A program made the translations under genes and the position numbers. A stretch of DNA of 64,000 bases. Origin: CABMKH01 sp040797625. Its GTDB lineage: Bacteria; Bacillota; Clostridia; Tissierellales; Tissierellaceae. Under the pieces are notes generated by a model. It did not search any database. It saw only the letters and a list, made by a program, of their open reading frames with translations, and was not told the DNA's origin. Positions 55,315 through 63,640 of this stretch are shown here, one piece after another. The DNA lies in the NCBI GenBank assembly GCA_052067355.1, contig JBQHQH010000014.1, forward strand, positions 1 through 64,000. The letters run 5' to 3'. Numbering within the stretch: the first letter of the stretch is position 1; each line of letters starts with the position of its first letter.

Positions 55315-55791
55315 TTAATATGTTCTAACTCTTAACTCTCCCTTTAAAGTTGAACCATCTATAGTTCTTATTACTATCGTATAAGATTCTCCCGGTTTTA
55401 TACTACGATATTCTCTTGGAGGATTTGTTCCTGCCTCTACAGTATATGTTTCCTTAAATTGTAGTCTATCAATATTTTGTAATGTTATTTCTACATCTGA
55501 GTCACTTTGATTATCAAAATATACATTTAAATTTTTAGCAACAGTCTTAATTACATCTGCATATCTACCATCTGATTCATATATATAAGGTTCATTAATA
55601 ATTAAATGACTAGGAGTTATTACAAACTCTTCTTCCTCAAAAACTGATTCACCTTTTAATTCTTCAGATTCTTCTTCAAAGATTGTTTCATCTTTTAATT
55701 CTTTTTTATTAGCAGTCCCTGCATATATAACGCTTGATAAAATAGTTATCAGTGTCAAGATTATAATTAAACTCTTCTTATGTTTTTTCAT
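55315..55791 (-). CDS. Secreted paralog 1 of a tandem trio
   Basis: This 158-residue protein has a signal peptide (MKKHKKSLIIILTLITILSS, cut near YAG), an acidic linker (FEEESEELKGES) and a beta-rich domain of about 100 residues with NLNVYFDNQSDSDVEIT, VEAGTNPPREYRSIKPGE and a C-terminal GELRVRTY. No family was recognised; it looks like a small extracellular beta-sandwich. It has its own consensus promoter. Its terminator is truncated by the IS3-like remnant. AGGGGGTG precedes the ATG. Confidence 0.8.
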   Translation of the reverse strand: MKKHKKSLIIILTLITILSSVIYAGTANKKELKDETIFEEESEELKGESVFEEEEFVITPSHLIINEPYIYESDGRYADVIKTVAKNLNVYFDNQSDSDVEITLQNIDRLQFKETYTVEAGTNPPREYRSIKPGESYTIVIRTIDGSTLKGELRVRTY

Positions 55792-55834
55792 AAATCTTCA
55801 CCCCCTTGTTATTTATCTCTGCGCCTCACTTGAC

Positions 55835-55863
55835 AACATAGCATAATTGTATATTATTGTCAA
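55835..55863 (-). promoter_or_regulatory. Promoter of secreted paralog 1
   Basis: On the minus strand, TTGACA (55863-55858) and TATGTT (55840-55835) are 17 bases apart. The same block recurs upstream of paralog 3 and, with a decayed -35, upstream of paralog 2. Confidence 0.65.
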
Positions 55864-55930
55864 ACAATTGCCAATTTGGTGAAAAATTATACCAATCTTT
55901 CACATGATTAGTTTACCATGTTGGACACAC

Positions 55931-55965
55931 AATAAAAAAGAGCCCGTGGCTCAGGCTCTAAAGAT
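55931..55965 (-). terminator. Terminator after secreted paralog 2
   Basis: AGAGCC at 55939-55944 pairs with GGCTCT at 55954-55959, followed on the minus strand by TTTTTTATT. An almost identical terminator follows paralog 3. Confidence 0.8.
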
Positions 55966-55997
55966 ATCTTTATTGACAATATAAATTTAATCTTATA

Positions 55998-56483
55998 CTA
56001 ATTATTAAATGTTCTTACTCTGAACTCACCAAATAAATGAGAACCATCTATAGTTCTTATGCCTATTGAATACTCTTCTCCTGGTTTTATATTACGATAT
56101 TCTCTTGTAGGATTTGTTCCTGCCTCCACAGTATATGAGTCTCTAATCTTTGGTCTATCAAGATTTCTTACTGTTATTTTTACATCTGAGTCACTTTGAT
56201 TATAAAAATATACATTTAAATTTCTAGCACTACTGTCAAGAAGGTACGAATATCCTCCACTCTGTTCACTCACATATTTTTCAAATTCCATACCACCACT
56301 ACGAGGAGTTATTACAATTTCATCTTCCTCAAAAACTAATTCACCTTTTAATTCTTCAAATTCTTCCTCAAAGATTGTGTCATCTTTTAGTTCTTTTTTA
56401 TTAGCAGTCCCTGCATATATAACGCTTGATAAAATAGTTATGAGTGTCAAGATTATAATTAAACTCTTCTTATGTTTTTTCAT
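55998..56483 (-). CDS. Secreted paralog 2 of a tandem trio
   Basis: At 161 residues, its signal peptide and linker are nearly identical to those of its neighbours, but the central part differs (SGGMEFEKYVSEQSGGYSY) and it ends HLFGEFRVRTFNN. The shared motif VEAGTNPTREYRNIKPGE remains. The sharp contrast between conserved ends and a changed middle suggests divergent selection or recombination within the array. Its -35 has decayed to TGATAA. Function unknown. Confidence 0.78.
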   Translation of the reverse strand: MKKHKKSLIIILTLITILSSVIYAGTANKKELKDDTIFEEEFEELKGELVFEEDEIVITPRSGGMEFEKYVSEQSGGYSYLLDSSARNLNVYFYNQSDSDVKITVRNLDRPKIRDSYTVEAGTNPTREYRNIKPGEEYSIGIRTIDGSHLFGEFRVRTFNN

Positions 56484-56680
56484 AAATCTTCACCCCCTTG
56501 TTATCTATTTTTGTAACTCACTTAGCAACATAGCATAATTGCGCATCATTATCAGACAACTACAAATCCAGCAAAAAAACAAAAGCCTTTTTTGTAAAAA
56601 CCTCTATAAGCTAATAGTTGACATCAATCCCCATATCAGTCTTTCATATGACTAGTTTCGTCCATGCAAAATACACAATA

Positions 56681-56710
56681 AAAAAGAGCCCGAGGCTCAG
56701 GCTCTAAAGA
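56681..56710 (-). terminator. Terminator after secreted paralog 3
   Basis: AGAGCC at 56685-56690 pairs with GGCTCT at 56700-56705, followed on the minus strand by a T-run. It was duplicated together with the gene. Confidence 0.8.
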
Positions 56711-56750
56711 TATCCTTATTGACAATAAAAATTTAATCCTATACTAATTA

Positions 56751-57227
56751 TTAATATGTTCTAACTCTTAACTCTCCCTTTAAAGTTGAACCATCTATAG
56801 TTCTTATTTCTATCGTATAAGATTCTCCCGGTTTTATATTTCGATATTCTCTTGTAGGATTTGTTCCTGCCTCTACAGGATATGTTTCATTGAATTGTGG
56901 TCTATCAATATTTTGTAATGTTATTTCTACATCTGAATCACTTTGATTATCAAAATATACATTCAAATTTTTAGCAACAGTCTTAATTACATCTGCATAT
57001 CTACCATTTGATTGATATATATAAGGTTCATTAATAATTAAATGACTAGGAGTTATTACAAACTCATCTTCCTCAAAAACTGATTCACCTTTTAATTCTT
57101 CAAATTCTTCTTCAAAGATTGTTTCATCTTTTAGTTCTTTTTTATTAGCAGTCCCTGCATATACAACGCTTGATAAAATAGTTATGAGTGTTAAGATTAT
57201 AATTAAACTCTTCTTATGTTTTTTCAT
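56751..57227 (-). CDS. Secreted paralog 3 of a tandem trio
   Basis: At 158 residues, it differs from paralog 1 at only about a dozen positions (for example FEEEFEELKGES and YQSNGRYADV), so the two are recent duplicates. It has the same signal peptide, linker and beta-rich domain. Its own promoter (57271-57299) and terminator make each copy an independent unit of about 740 bases. Confidence 0.8.
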   Translation of the reverse strand: MKKHKKSLIIILTLITILSSVVYAGTANKKELKDETIFEEEFEELKGESVFEEDEFVITPSHLIINEPYIYQSNGRYADVIKTVAKNLNVYFDNQSDSDVEITLQNIDRPQFNETYPVEAGTNPTREYRNIKPGESYTIEIRTIDGSTLKGELRVRTY

Positions 57228-57270
57228 AAATCCTCACCCCCTTGTTATTTATCTCTGCGCCTCACTTAAC

Positions 57271-57299
57271 AATATAGCATAATTGTATATTATTGTCAA
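57271..57299 (-). promoter_or_regulatory. Promoter of secreted paralog 3
   Basis: On the minus strand, TTGACA (57299-57294) and TATATT (57276-57271) are 17 bases apart. Confidence 0.65.
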
Positions 57300-57356
57300 A
57301 TAATTGCCAATTTGGTGAAAAAAAGAAAAATATTTTTTGTAAAAAATCTCTCCTCT

Positions 57357-57392
57357 AAAAAAGCTGCACTTCAAATGAAGTACAGCTTTTTT
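57357..57392 (-). terminator. Terminator after the MATE gene
   Basis: AAAAAAGCTG at 57357-57366 pairs with CAGCTTTTTT at 57383-57392. The stem continues inward through ACTTC/GAAGT. T-runs on both sides make it usable in either direction. Confidence 0.85.
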
Positions 57393-57409
57393 GTATAAAT
57401 TCTCTTATC

Positions 57410-58771
57410 TTATGATAAATCTCCCACTACATTTCCAATCCATTTCCCTGAATTAAGTCTCTTTGCCTCAAATATTACTTTAATGACTTCCTCTAGACAT
57501 ATGACGAAAAACACCTGCTCAAGGGATAATTTAAAATATACAGCTGCTATATAACCTGCAGGTATGGCAAAGCACCATACTGTTCCAAGTTGTACCCACA
57601 TGGAATAAGCTGTATCTCCTCCCCCTCTAAATACTCCTACAATCATAAGCACGTTAAAAAATCTAAGTGGTGCAAATATGGCCATAATCCTAAGTACCAT
57701 AATAGTAAGTCTCAAGGTATCTTCACTTATATTAAATGCTCTAGTAATCAAAGGTGCTACAAACCATAATATTGTACCCATTATCAATCCTATTATTGGT
57801 GTCAATACACCTAATCTAGTTGCATAAAGAATAGCAAGTTTTTCATCACCTGCTCCTATTTCATTTCCTATTATGACTGCAGCTGCACTGGCAATACCTA
57901 TACATAATACCATAAACATATTATTGATAGTAGTTGCTATCTGCATACTAGCTACTGCACTGACTCCAATCTTTGCATATATTACAGAATAAGCTGTCAT
58001 ACCCAATGACCATAGTAACTCATTTATGATTACAGAAGACGATGTTCGCAAATAGACCTTGATAAACTCCCAATTGAATCCCATTATCTCCCCAACGTTG
58101 CTTAAAATAGTCTTGTGGCCTCTATGAGTTGAAATAATAACATATATCATCTCTACAAGTCTTGCAATACTTGTAGCTATTGCAGCACCTGCTACTCCCA
58201 AGGTAGGTAATCCTAGATTTCCAAATATAAGTACCCAGTTTAAAAAAGCATTAGTCAACACTCCAATAAGACTGGCAAACATAGGTGGCCTTGCTACTCC
58301 AATACATCTTAAAAGTGTAGAGTACCCCTGTGTTATAGCTGTTATTATAAATGTTATTGATATTATCCTAAGATATTTGATACCTAAATCTATAACTATA
58401 GCATCATTGGTAAAGATATTCATAATAGTTCTAGGAAATATAAAACCTAAAATAGAAAATATGATCGCTGCTGCAGTACTAAGTACAATATCTAAACCAA
58501 ACATCTTTCGTATATTTGAGACATCTTTCTTTCCCCAGAATTGAGATATAAATATTCCAGCACCAGCATTTATCCCAGATAGACATAACATAAATATAAA
58601 AAAGTACTGATTTACTAGACCAACTGATGCAATTGAATTCTCTCCAAGCTTACCTATCATCAGATTATCTACCATATTTAGTGATGAACTGATTAAGTTC
58701 TGTAGTGTTATGGGAATTACCAATGTAAGAATCTTTACAAAGAATTCCCTGTCCTTAAATAACTTCTTCAT
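57410..58771 (-). CDS. MATE-family efflux transporter
   Basis: This 453-residue protein has twelve membrane segments in two similar halves, with MATE motifs VIPITLQNLISSSLNMVDNLMIGKLG and the second-half MQIATTINNMFMVL. It exports cationic compounds using sodium or protons; the substrate is unknown. ATG 58771 has GGAGG upstream; earlier in-frame codons precede that site. A terminator-like hairpin lies about 30 bases upstream of the start (58799-58838). Confidence 0.93.
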   Translation of the reverse strand: MKKLFKDREFFVKILTLVIPITLQNLISSSLNMVDNLMIGKLGENSIASVGLVNQYFFIFMLCLSGINAGAGIFISQFWGKKDVSNIRKMFGLDIVLSTAAAIIFSILGFIFPRTIMNIFTNDAIVIDLGIKYLRIISITFIITAITQGYSTLLRCIGVARPPMFASLIGVLTNAFLNWVLIFGNLGLPTLGVAGAAIATSIARLVEMIYVIISTHRGHKTILSNVGEIMGFNWEFIKVYLRTSSSVIINELLWSLGMTAYSVIYAKIGVSAVASMQIATTINNMFMVLCIGIASAAAVIIGNEIGAGDEKLAILYATRLGVLTPIIGLIMGTILWFVAPLITRAFNISEDTLRLTIMVLRIMAIFAPLRFFNVLMIVGVFRGGGDTAYSMWVQLGTVWCFAIPAGYIAAVYFKLSLEQVFFVICLEEVIKVIFEAKRLNSGKWIGNVVGDLS

Positions 58772-58798
58772 ACACTTCCTCCTTCTACTATACACAAT

Positions 58799-58838
58799 AA
58801 AAAAGCACGTGGGTTATAAGCTGCCCACCTGCTTTTTT
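58799..58838. terminator. Strong hairpin upstream of the MATE gene (terminator or attenuator)
   Basis: Fifteen-base arms at 58799-58813 and 58824-58838 pair with one mismatch and have A and T runs at the two ends. On the minus strand it ends in TTTTTTATTG only about 30 bases before the MATE start, so it could act as an attenuator. It could also be a terminator adopted by the adjoining repeat. Confidence 0.55.
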
Positions 58839-58892
58839 ATAACGAATAGAAAGTTTTCACCTATAAAAATTGATTCATGTGAACTTTCCTCT
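58838..58892 (+). repeat. Dispersed repeat, copy E
   Basis: TATAACGAATAGAAAG starts at the edge of the hairpin and continues as an imperfect palindrome: GAAAGTTTTCAC pairs with GTGAACTTTC (58850-58888). It is the best preserved copy for seeing the internal stem-loop. Confidence 0.8.
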
Positions 58893-59285
58893 TATGAATT
58901 CTAAAAAAGACTACCATATAATACTTGAATAGAAGCCCTTTTTTTCTTTACTTTTCTTATTATACATAAATATTATATTTTCGTCAAATACAACTAAGTA
59001 AAAGATAGTGTCAAGTTACTTTGAGTTTTATAAATAAAAATATTCTTAATATATTAGATATTAAATTTAGGCTCCTCTTAAAGACTTAAGTATAGTGTTT
59101 AAGCCAGTCTTTCCTCTATCAAATAATAGATGAGCTGTAGCTTTCTTTACATATTTAGAAAGATTGTTCTCATTCTTCTTTTTTTATTTTTGGACATAAA
59201 AAAAGCGAAATTTATATTGATCTATCATTGACTTAAACTTCGACTCTTCATTTTTTATGCTAAATTAAAAATTTGAATAAAAAAT
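58893..59285. other. Gene-poor intergenic stretch with decayed sequence
   Basis: No convincing gene is present. At 59067-59183 on the minus strand, 38 codons are open without a start codon and end in KATAHLLFDRGKTGLNTILK plus SLRGA, which reads like the last part of a real protein and may be a remnant. At 59207-59242 there is a degraded copy of the dispersed repeat (ATATTGATCTATC...CTTAAACTT). The rest is AT-rich without readable features. Confidence 0.4.
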
Positions 59286-59319
59286 AAATGCATTAAGATA
59301 TTGATATTTTAATGCATTT
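59286..59319 (-). terminator. Possible terminator after the M23 peptidase gene
   Basis: AAATGCATTAA at 59286-59296 pairs perfectly with 59309-59319. On the minus strand it is followed by TTATTTTTTATTC. It lies 84 bases past the gene end. Confidence 0.5.
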
Positions 59320-59402
59320 ATAGTTTTCATTACTAAGTTTTTATATATTATTTAGATTATTTCTTATTTGTTAGATGACCAAAATAATATGCTTATACTA
59401 CA

Positions 59403-60488
59403 TCATTCAGCAATTATAATCATTCCATCCTCTTCAGGGAAATCCACGTATTGATTAAATACACTTTTAATATTTGTAAAAGAACATGGTAAACCCCTGG
59501 CATTCATAATATTCTTGCCATCCATAAGATGAAAATGTAAATGGGGACATATAGAGTTACCTGAATTACCGAGCCTTCCAATTACCTGACCCTGCTTTAC
59601 TATATCTCCCTTATTAACTCTCAAGCTCACAGGTATCATATGACAATATAAAGAATACTCGTCATGTAAATGTTTTATTACAACATAGTTGCCAGATATT
59701 CGAGCAATGGGTCCATACTTTTCTTCGAGTTTATCATATTCTTCTTTTGCCATTTTGTTTGGATAGCCCAAGGAATGCTCTGGAAATCCTGCAAAACAGT
59801 CTACAACTTCACCATCTGCAATAGCTATAATCTCCTTCCCATAGTGAGGAAAATCTACATTATCCATGTGATCCTTGCTTATAAATAATAAATTGTTATC
59901 AAGTTGTCCTAGATCAAATGCAAATTCAGAATTGTAACACCATCTATGAGAATCTACTGTTGAATAAATATCTGTAGCCATCCATACTCCCTTTACAGGG
60001 AATATATATTCATTTTTATTTTTGTATTCAACTACAAGAATTTTATGATTTAAAACCTTTTCTATGATATTCTCTCTGTATTTTATTTCTATTTCCAACT
60101 CATCAACTTCTGTATCACTTAATATCTTAAAATGCTCACCATTTATAATAAATTGCTTTCCACTTTCTATAGTAGTGGATGTAGAAATACTAGAGTCATC
60201 CCAAAATTTTTCAATTCCTATACATTGAAACATTATATTCTCTCTGTAAAAGCCTAATTCTTCGATTGCACTTTTTAACCTCATTGATAAAGCTTCTTCT
60301 CTATAGGTTATCTCCTTAATACTCTTTCCCAAAGACATTATTTTAAAAGTTATCGAATCTATATTTATTGAACTCATTGAGTTGTTTTTTAATATTAAGA
60401 GTCTCAAATAAAAATCAGATTCAACCTTGTTTTCAGTATTTTTTATTATATTTATAATACTATCTTTTGGACTTGTAAGTATCTCCAT
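59403..60488 (-). CDS. M23-family metallopeptidase with novel N-terminal region
   Basis: This 361-residue protein has a C-terminal LytM/M23 domain (about 185-345) with HRWCYNSEFAFDLG as the first zinc-ligand segment, EIIAIADGEVV, a VIKHLHDEYSLYCHM block, GRLGNSGNSICPHLHFHL (HxH zinc ligands) and a closing tail. The first 180 residues match nothing I know and have no signal peptide or membrane segment, unusual for a wall hydrolase. It may act inside the cell or in a toxin/peptide setting. GGGGGAG precedes the ATG. A C39-like peptidase lies next upstream. Confidence 0.85.
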   Translation of the reverse strand: MEILTSPKDSIINIIKNTENKVESDFYLRLLILKNNSMSSINIDSITFKIMSLGKSIKEITYREEALSMRLKSAIEELGFYRENIMFQCIGIEKFWDDSSISTSTTIESGKQFIINGEHFKILSDTEVDELEIEIKYRENIIEKVLNHKILVVEYKNKNEYIFPVKGVWMATDIYSTVDSHRWCYNSEFAFDLGQLDNNLLFISKDHMDNVDFPHYGKEIIAIADGEVVDCFAGFPEHSLGYPNKMAKEEYDKLEEKYGPIARISGNYVVIKHLHDEYSLYCHMIPVSLRVNKGDIVKQGQVIGRLGNSGNSICPHLHFHLMDGKNIMNARGLPCSFTNIKSVFNQYVDFPEEDGMIIIAE

Positions 60489-60594
60489 AATAACTTCTCC
60501 CCCATATCCTTTAGCAGCCTTTACTCAACTATAGTTAATAAATAGGTAAATAATACGCAATATTCTACTTTTATAGATTTAATGCCTAATTATT

Positions 60595-61098
60595 TCATAT
60601 GATTACTTGGCAGGCTATTCCTGTATAATATTTTTGAAAATCACCTGCCCAAATATGTTTCACGTAATTATTTGATATCAATGTTTCATATGGATCAAGA
60701 TACGTAAAAAAATCTTTATCTCTTTTTATTAATAAAATCCAATGACTATTTCTAAGACCAAACTCTTCTTCATTACCAGTCATCATTACCATAATCGGAG
60801 ACTTTTTTAGAGCTTCCTTCCATTCATCTTCATAAAAAGACATTCTGAAATTAATGTTATTTTTAACGAGATATCTGAATATATCTTCTGGGAAAGTCCC
60901 ACACTCCATATCATCACTATCATATCCTTTTTCTTCTGGTGATACATTAAAATTTAATTCAATAGCAAGTTTTTCAAAGCTTTCATAACCAGTTATCTGA
61001 TGATATTTTAATAACATAGATAGACAAGCAATTCCACATGCATATTCTGGATAAAAACTTTGTTCATTTTGACTAATAAAATAATTTCTATATATAAT
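60595..61098 (-). CDS. C39-like cysteine peptidase with disrupted or non-AUG start
   Basis: From the first in-frame ATG (61017) the product has 140 residues with NSHWILLI (catalytic His) and TYLDPYE (Asp) but no nucleophile. The frame is open 27 codons further upstream and encodes SQNEQSFYPEYACGIACLS, the expected Gln and catalytic Cys of papain-like C39 peptidases. No ATG, GTG or TTG lies there. AAGGAG is 8 bases before an ATT (61098). An ATG at 61105 would be in frame if the following TA repeat had one more unit. It is therefore a frameshifted gene, a phase-variable gene, or an AUU-started one. Confidence 0.65.
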   Translation of the reverse strand: MIYRNYFISQNEQSFYPEYACGIACLSMLLKYHQITGYESFEKLAIELNFNVSPEEKGYDSDDMECGTFPEDIFRYLVKNNINFRMSFYEDEWKEALKKSPIMVMMTGNEEEFGLRNSHWILLIKRDKDFFTYLDPYETLISNNYVKHIWAGDFQKYYTGIACQVII

Positions 61099-61202
61099 TG
61101 ATCATACTCCTTTCCATTAGTATCATAAAGGCTAATTCCTGTAGATTGATATTTAATATCTACTTAAGATTTTGAATGATAGTCAATACTAATTTTCATT
61201 TT

Positions 61203-62555
61203 TTAAATACGTTTAGCGGTTTGAGAGTCACTGCCATCATTAATAGTCAAATAATAATTAACTCCATCATTTTCAAAATTAATTGTTACTGATAAGCTGC
61301 GAAGGAAAAACTCATTATCTGAAGATGCGTACATTTCTAGTTTCATCGACCCTGGCATTTCAATGAATAACCGCTGATCTTGCATTGTAACCCTTACAAT
61401 CAATTCATTATGCTCTTCTAATCGATACTCACCAACATATCTATTTAAAATCTCAGGATGTAGTATTTTTGCTTTTTGGAGTTCTACTGCTTCTGGAGTC
61501 TCATACGGCTCATCGAAAAGTATATTTTCAATTGATCTTATAATAGATTGTTCAAAATCAAAATCCTGTTCTTTGTTTATTAGAAAAATAATCACTAAAT
61601 CATTATCAATATATCTTTTAAAGTATGTAGCATAACCTGGCCAACCACCGCTATGCCACACAATCTTTCCCTTTTTCTTTTCATTCTCTAGAATCCATCC
61701 AAATCCATATTTAAAAGGAGTTTCAAGTCTTGGAGAAGCTGGAGAATAGGCTTCCTTCAATAAGGTTTTATCAATAAGTGTCCCATTTCTCAATGCTCGG
61801 TCAAGTAGATAAAGATCTTCTACTGTAGAATGAATCGCTCCATCTCCAACAATCCCATCGAGATAAATAACAAAATCTGTTTCAGGAAATTCATCTGGCA
61901 AAACATGTTTACCTTTATACACATCGAAAACATAACCATATGCATAGTTATCCATAGCTTCTCCAGTTAGTCTTTGGCAAAATACTTCAGTGTCTTTCAT
62001 CCCAATAGGTAAAAAGATATTTTTTTTCATATATTCTTCAAAGGAAAGGCCTGAAACCTTTTCAATAATAAGAGCAAGCATTACATAACCCGTATTACTA
62101 TATTCTACACGTTCGTTAGGTTCAAATAATCGTTCTGGTTTATACTTAATGAGTAGTTCAAATAAATCTTGATTTACCGCTATTTTCGATTTATCCCAGT
62201 GACATTCGAATAACTCCAAGTAATCGGGTAATCCAGAAGTATGATTCAGCAATTGCCTTACTGTAATACCTTTATATGGAATATTAGGTAACCATTTTTC
62301 TATGTGGTCATCAAGGGAAAGTTTGTTAGCCTGTATCAATAACATTATACCCAAAGCAGTCATCGGTTTTGAAACAGATGCAAGATTAAATATCGAATTT
62401 ATTTTTAGTTTTCTTTTAGAATCCAGCTCAGCCTCACCAAAAGCTCCTTTATATAATATTTCACCATCCTTAGCTATCAAGACAGTTCCATTAATTAATT
62501 TTTTAGATTCAATTTCATCAAAAAATCTTTTTAATATTACTCTCTTATCATCCAT
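61203..62555 (-). CDS. Serine hydrolase of the class C beta-lactamase family
   Basis: This 450-residue protein has the beta-lactamase/transpeptidase-like motifs: SVSK (acyl serine), YSNTGY (Tyr-x-Asn) and WHSGGWPGY (third motif), followed by a lipocalin-like C-terminal domain of about 110 residues (LNRYVGEYRLEEHNELIVRV). No signal peptide is visible, so it is probably a cytoplasmic esterase or D-amino-acid peptidase rather than a true beta-lactamase. ATG 62555 has AAGGAG 6 bases upstream. It lies 1 base after the MarR gene in one operon. Confidence 0.88.
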   Translation of the reverse strand: MDDKRVILKRFFDEIESKKLINGTVLIAKDGEILYKGAFGEAELDSKRKLKINSIFNLASVSKPMTALGIMLLIQANKLSLDDHIEKWLPNIPYKGITVRQLLNHTSGLPDYLELFECHWDKSKIAVNQDLFELLIKYKPERLFEPNERVEYSNTGYVMLALIIEKVSGLSFEEYMKKNIFLPIGMKDTEVFCQRLTGEAMDNYAYGYVFDVYKGKHVLPDEFPETDFVIYLDGIVGDGAIHSTVEDLYLLDRALRNGTLIDKTLLKEAYSPASPRLETPFKYGFGWILENEKKKGKIVWHSGGWPGYATYFKRYIDNDLVIIFLINKEQDFDFEQSIIRSIENILFDEPYETPEAVELQKAKILHPEILNRYVGEYRLEEHNELIVRVTMQDQRLFIEMPGSMKLEMYASSDNEFFLRSLSVTINFENDGVNYYLTINDGSDSQTAKRI

Positions 62556-62556
62556 T

Positions 62557-63045
62557 TTATTCTCCTTCCATTTCTTTTCTTGACAATTCCTCTTCAACTA
62601 CATGATTAAGTTTTACTAAAATGTTTCGTAATTGTATCACTTCTTCCGTTTTCAGACGAGAATAAAAACGATTCACAATTTCCTTGTTAATCTCCTCTTC
62701 TCTTGAATAATAATTATGTCCTTGCTCATCCAACTGTACAATTATTTCTCTCCTATTGTTAGGATTAATTGTCCTTAATAGATATTTATCTTTTTCTAAT
62801 TTAGATACAATCTGACTTACAGCACTTGAAGTAACATTCATCAATTCAGCCAGTTGACTTATTGATAATCTGGATTCTTTTTTTACTAAATCCATTAATA
62901 TAATTTGTTTGCTTGAAAGATCTTCATTAAGTAAAGACCAATACTCTTTTATCAAACGAGCATTCATGGAATAAGTTATCTCATTAATTTCTGTAACCAA
63001 ATTGAATAATTCATTTTCTCTCTCATTATCCATATTCGAAGTCAA
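62557..63045 (-). CDS. MarR-family transcriptional regulator
   Basis: This 162-residue winged-helix protein has the MarR recognition helix region SISQLAELMNVTSSAVSQIVSKLEKD (about 78-103) and the wing LRTINPNNRREIIVQL. It is the first gene of an operon with the serine hydrolase and probably represses it. The start is TTG with AGGGGG 8 bases upstream. A palindrome just downstream of the -10 is the likely operator. Confidence 0.92.
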   Translation of the reverse strand: MTSNMDNERENELFNLVTEINEITYSMNARLIKEYWSLLNEDLSSKQIILMDLVKKESRLSISQLAELMNVTSSAVSQIVSKLEKDKYLLRTINPNNRREIIVQLDEQGHNYYSREEEINKEIVNRFYSRLKTEEVIQLRNILVKLNHVVEEELSRKEMEGE

Positions 63046-63065
63046 TATTTCATCCCCCTTAATAC

Positions 63066-63079
63066 TTAAGCTGTCTTAA
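63066..63079 (-). promoter_or_regulatory. Likely MarR operator
   Basis: TTAAG-CTGT-CTTAA is a perfect 5-bp inverted repeat directly downstream of the -10 hexamer, placed to block transcription initiation. Confidence 0.45.
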
Positions 63080-63107
63080 TTATAAAGCTACCTAATGCTT
63101 TTGTCAA
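63079..63107 (-). promoter_or_regulatory. Consensus promoter of the MarR/serine hydrolase operon
   Basis: On the minus strand, perfect TTGACA (63107-63102) and TATAAT (63084-63079) hexamers are 17 bases apart. A full-consensus promoter fits a unit held off by a repressor. Confidence 0.8.
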
Positions 63108-63201
63108 GAACTATTTAGAGAAATACCATTAAAAGGTGCATTCCTTGCGCTAGTCATATTTCAACTTAAAAAAGTTTCCTAATTTAATAGAAAGAGAATA
63201 A

Positions 63202-63393
63202 GACCCCAAGTTCTCTTTTACGCACATTAGAACATATCGAGATTACCTTAACATAGAAAAAGACAAAGATATGTTTTCACAACATCTATGTCTAGCAGAA
63301 ATTATATTGCCTTTAATAAAGTCTGATCAAAATAAATCTTTGATTGTTTTTGATATAAGTAAAGGGAACTTTCAATTGATAAAAGTTCCCTAG
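63202..63393 (+). pseudogene. Open 63-codon fragment without a start codon
   Basis: The frame after a TAA at 63199-63201 is open to TAG at 63391-63393 and reads DPKFSFTHIRTYRDYL, then EKDKDMFSQHLCLAEIILP and SLIVFDISKGNFQLIKVP. The composition looks like real protein, but there is no start codon until residue 23 and no ribosome-binding site. It is probably a remnant of a longer gene. I do not recognise the family. A hairpin (63364-63372 with 63382-63390) overlaps its end. The remaining intergenic sequence 63394-63640 shows nothing else. Confidence 0.3.
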
Positions 63394-63640
63394 CATGATT
63401 ACTTATCTTTAATTTCACTATAATATACATTCTCAGAATATTAGAATTCGTAACATCATTTATATGATTTCAAAAAGAATAATATAATATTATATACCCC
63501 CTTGGTCAACCTCATCAGGTTATTATTCCATATTTTCAACCCTGCTTTTCCCATTTTCACCTTGTTATCACTCAAATTTCCTTTTAAATCATTCAATTTG
63601 CCTTATTTCATTATTTAGAAAACCAATTTTTTCTGTGATA

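Noticed and set aside
58772..58892. Possible riboswitch upstream of the MATE gene
   Set aside because: The region does not match the core motifs of guanidine, purine, SAM, TPP, glycine or c-di-GMP riboswitches that I know; it is explained by a hairpin plus the dispersed repeat.
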